Shown here: piece after piece, positions 11,899 to 13,048 of the stretch
Layout: every line of letters starts with the position of its first letter
Numbering within the stretch: position 1 is the stretch's first letter
Source: Lachnospiraceae bacterium UBA4380
GTDB taxonomy: Bacteria > Bacillota > Clostridia > Lachnospirales > Lachnospiraceae
DNA: 13,048 bases
Reading direction: 5' to 3'
Assembly: GCA_002390025.1 (NCBI GenBank)
Contig: DGRU01000213.1
Span: forward strand, 8,827-21,874
The notes under the pieces: model-generated
What the model saw: only the letters and a program-made list of their open reading frames with translations
The model's database searches: none
Told to the model about the DNA's origin: nothing
Translations under genes and position numbers: made by a program

Positions 11899-12253
11899 CT
11901 CTGGAGCTGGAAAAGCGCCAGACTCCCTCTTCCTTTCGCAGGGTGAAATCTCCCTGCAGCCGCCAGCTGCTCCTTCTCCTGCCATACACAGCAGCCACTA
12001 CACGGCTGCGGCCGGTCATCGATGCCCTGTCGCCGTCGATTTTGACGTCAATGCTGTCATGTTCTGCAGAATAATAGTTGAATGTCCCGTCAAGAAGTCC
12101 TCTCAGGAAGACTTCTGCTGACTGCTTTAAACCGGTCATATGGAGAAGATAATAGTCCCCGGCCATCAGGCTCCGCAGTCCCTCTGCATCCTTATCAATC
12201 ATGTACCGCCAATATTTTTTGTAAAGCCCGCGAATCAATTCCTTCTCGTCCAT
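11885..12253 (-). CDS. Small NTF2-like (SnoaL/DUF4440-type) protein
   Basis: A 122-residue protein, from the start MDEKELIRGLYKKYWRY. The pattern is typical of NTF2-like alpha+beta cone proteins: an N-terminal helix, a DKDAEGLRSLMAGDYYLLHMTG stretch (about residues 20-41, split here for reading), SAEVFLRGLLDGTFNYY and then antiparallel strands (DSIDVKIDGDRASMTGRSRV, then SWRLQGDFTLRKEEGVWRF). No catalytic residue can be assigned; such proteins include isomerases, ligand-binding proteins and many of unknown role. The ATG at 12253 has AGGGA six bases upstream. In-frame ATGs at 12259, 12271 and 12292 are alternatives, with poorer or wrongly spaced sites. The start region is the second copy of a 53-bp duplication. 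It sits between the acetyltransferase and aldo/keto reductase genes. Confidence 0.75.
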   Translation of the reverse strand: MDEKELIRGLYKKYWRYMIDKDAEGLRSLMAGDYYLLHMTGLKQSAEVFLRGLLDGTFNYYSAEHDSIDVKIDGDRASMTGRSRVVAAVYGRRRSSWRLQGDFTLRKEEGVWRFSSSRASTY

Positions 12254-12346
12254 GCTCATTCCCTGTTCCATCCTTCCGTTCTGAAGGATCATGTCTTCTA
12301 ATCCATACTCATTCCCTGTTCATTCCTTCTGCTCTGAGGGATCAAG
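12241..12346 (-). repeat. 53-bp tandem duplication joining the acetyltransferase end to the NTF2-like gene start
   Basis: Units 12346-12294 and 12293-12241 on the minus strand match at about 43 of 53 positions with no gaps. The first contains the last codons and TGA stop of the acetyltransferase gene (DPSEQKE-stop). The second would encode DPSERKDG in that frame and now supplies the ribosome site and start codon of the NTF2-like gene (shared core GAACAGGGAATGAG). The first copy also has an ATGAGTATGG start-like sequence. Confidence 0.85.
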
Positions 12347-12904
12347 GTATTTGATAACCCTGGCGGGCACACCGCCGACAACGGCATAGTCGGGAACATC
12401 TTTGGTAACGACAGCACCGGCTGCGACAACGGCATATTTTCCGATTGTTACGCCGGGGCAGATTGTGACGTTCATGCCCAGCCATGCATTTTTCCTGACC
12501 AATACCCTGCCATAGGTGTAAATGGTATGGCGCTCGTTCATGTCGTGATTGATCGTCGCGATCCGAAGTCCCGGTGCGGACATGACGCCGTCCTCGAACT
12601 CAATACCGCCTGAGGCAGAGAGAATGGCGGAATGATTGAGGAACACGCCCTTTCCGAATTTGACCCTGTTCCCGAAATCACAGATAAAGGGCGTCAGGAT
12701 GCGGACATCATCCAGTTTCCTGCCAAAAAGTTCTTCCAGGTAAGAGACATAAGCCGGATCATCCGGCATTGCCGCGTTTGCCCTGGCGCAGAGTGTCCGC
12801 GCCCTCATCATCTCATCGACTGCCTCTTTGAAGTAAGGCTCGCGATTATCTGTCGGACCGCCCTGGTCCATCAGTTCATATACATATCCCTGTTTGTATT
12901 CCAT
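12320..12904 (-). CDS. Maltose/galactoside-type sugar O-acetyltransferase
   Basis: A 194-residue left-handed beta-helix acyltransferase of the Maa/LacA family, transferring acetyl from acetyl-CoA to a sugar hydroxyl in the cytoplasm. The N-terminal maltose acetyltransferase cap region (about 25-75) is followed by hexapeptide repeats (about 80-180), including [20 protein letters not shown] (149-168) and [12 protein letters not shown] (177-188). His120 in IATINHD matches the position of the catalytic histidine of LacA. The ATG at 12904 follows AAGGAGG at five bases and lies 10 bases after the flavodoxin stop codon, so the two are co-translated neighbours. The natural substrate is unknown; these enzymes often act on non-physiological sugars in vitro. 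Confidence 0.93.
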   Translation of the reverse strand: MEYKQGYVYELMDQGGPTDNREPYFKEAVDEMMRARTLCARANAAMPDDPAYVSYLEELFGRKLDDVRILTPFICDFGNRVKFGKGVFLNHSAILSASGGIEFEDGVMSAPGLRIATINHDMNERHTIYTYGRVLVRKNAWLGMNVTICPGVTIGKYAVVAAGAVVTKDVPDYAVVGGVPARVIKYLDPSEQKE

Positions 12905-12914
12905 ATGCCCCTCC

Positions 12915-13048
12915 TTACAGAAGACCGTTGGCAGACAGCCAGCGCTGCAAGCTGCCCTTTGAATTGGCCGCCTGGCTTCCGGTGATGGAAAGACCTTTTT
13001 TCACAGCTGCTCCGGGGCAGGCACGTTTGATGTCGCGCTCGCTGCCGC
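12915..13048 (-). CDS. C-terminal end of a probable flavodoxin (cut by window edge)
   Basis: The last 43 codons of a gene entering from the right end, stopping with TAA at 12917-12915. The segment reads [20 protein letters not shown] then [10 protein letters not shown] and a terminal [10 protein letters not shown]. From memory, DIKRLCPGA..KGLAI.G followed by a C-terminal W-L helix is the ending of clostridial flavodoxin-family proteins. The flavin-binding residues are outside the window. It precedes the acetyltransferase gene by 10 bases and is the first visible member of this operon. Confidence 0.65.
   Translation of the reverse strand, partial: GSERDIKRACPGAAVKKGLSITGSQAANSKGSLQRWLSANGLL

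Noticed and set aside
10913..12121. 402-codon plus-strand ORF opposite the aldo/keto reductase and NTF2-like genes
   Set aside because: It crosses the ends of two well-supported minus-strand genes and a promoter region, and has no recognisable domain.

Overview
The window carries eleven protein genes, two of them cut by the window edges, all on the minus strand and read from high to low coordinates. Strong AGGAGG-type ribosome binding sites, sigma-A-like promoters, a MurT/GatD pair (amidation of lipid II in Gram-positive bacteria) and close protein resemblance to clostridial families point to a Firmicute of the class Clostridia, probably Lachnospiraceae. The assignment rests on gene content and motif recall, not on a search.

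From right to left: a compact operon of a flavodoxin (C-terminal end only), a maltose/galactoside-type O-acetyltransferase, a small NTF2-like protein and an aldo/keto reductase. Next is a 315-base gap with a promoter, a terminator-like hairpin and a five-copy 21-bp repeat, leading into murT and gatD (lipid II isoglutaminyl synthase). A gatD-asnB gap follows, with a consensus promoter and another leader terminator. It leads to asnB (glutamine-hydrolysing asparagine synthetase) and, without a visible terminator, carA (carbamoyl phosphate synthase small subunit). A 321-base gap with a REP-like palindrome and a promoter leads to a flavodoxin-fold, cysteine-rich reductase. Then a third leader terminator precedes carB (carbamoyl phosphate synthase large subunit). 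The window ends in the N-terminus of what is probably a PEP/pyruvate-binding-domain protein.

Three enzyme systems here take the amide nitrogen of glutamine: CarA/CarB, AsnB and GatD/MurT. Each has a terminator hairpin between a likely promoter and its first gene (carB rather than carA in the carbamoyl phosphate case), and all three hairpins begin with the same ten bases, GCAAAGGCGC. The carB and asnB hairpins are almost the same sequence. This suggests, but does not prove, shared attenuation control, perhaps by nitrogen or glutamine status.

The second theme is short tandem duplication. Copies inside coding regions are multiples of three (15 bp in murT, 21 bp in asnB, 45 bp in carB). Copies with other lengths (10, 13, 17/18 and about 53 bp) straddle stop codons at five gene ends. 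In addition, a REP-like palindrome has been absorbed in frame into murT. No tRNA, rRNA, CRISPR array, insertion sequence or phage gene is seen.
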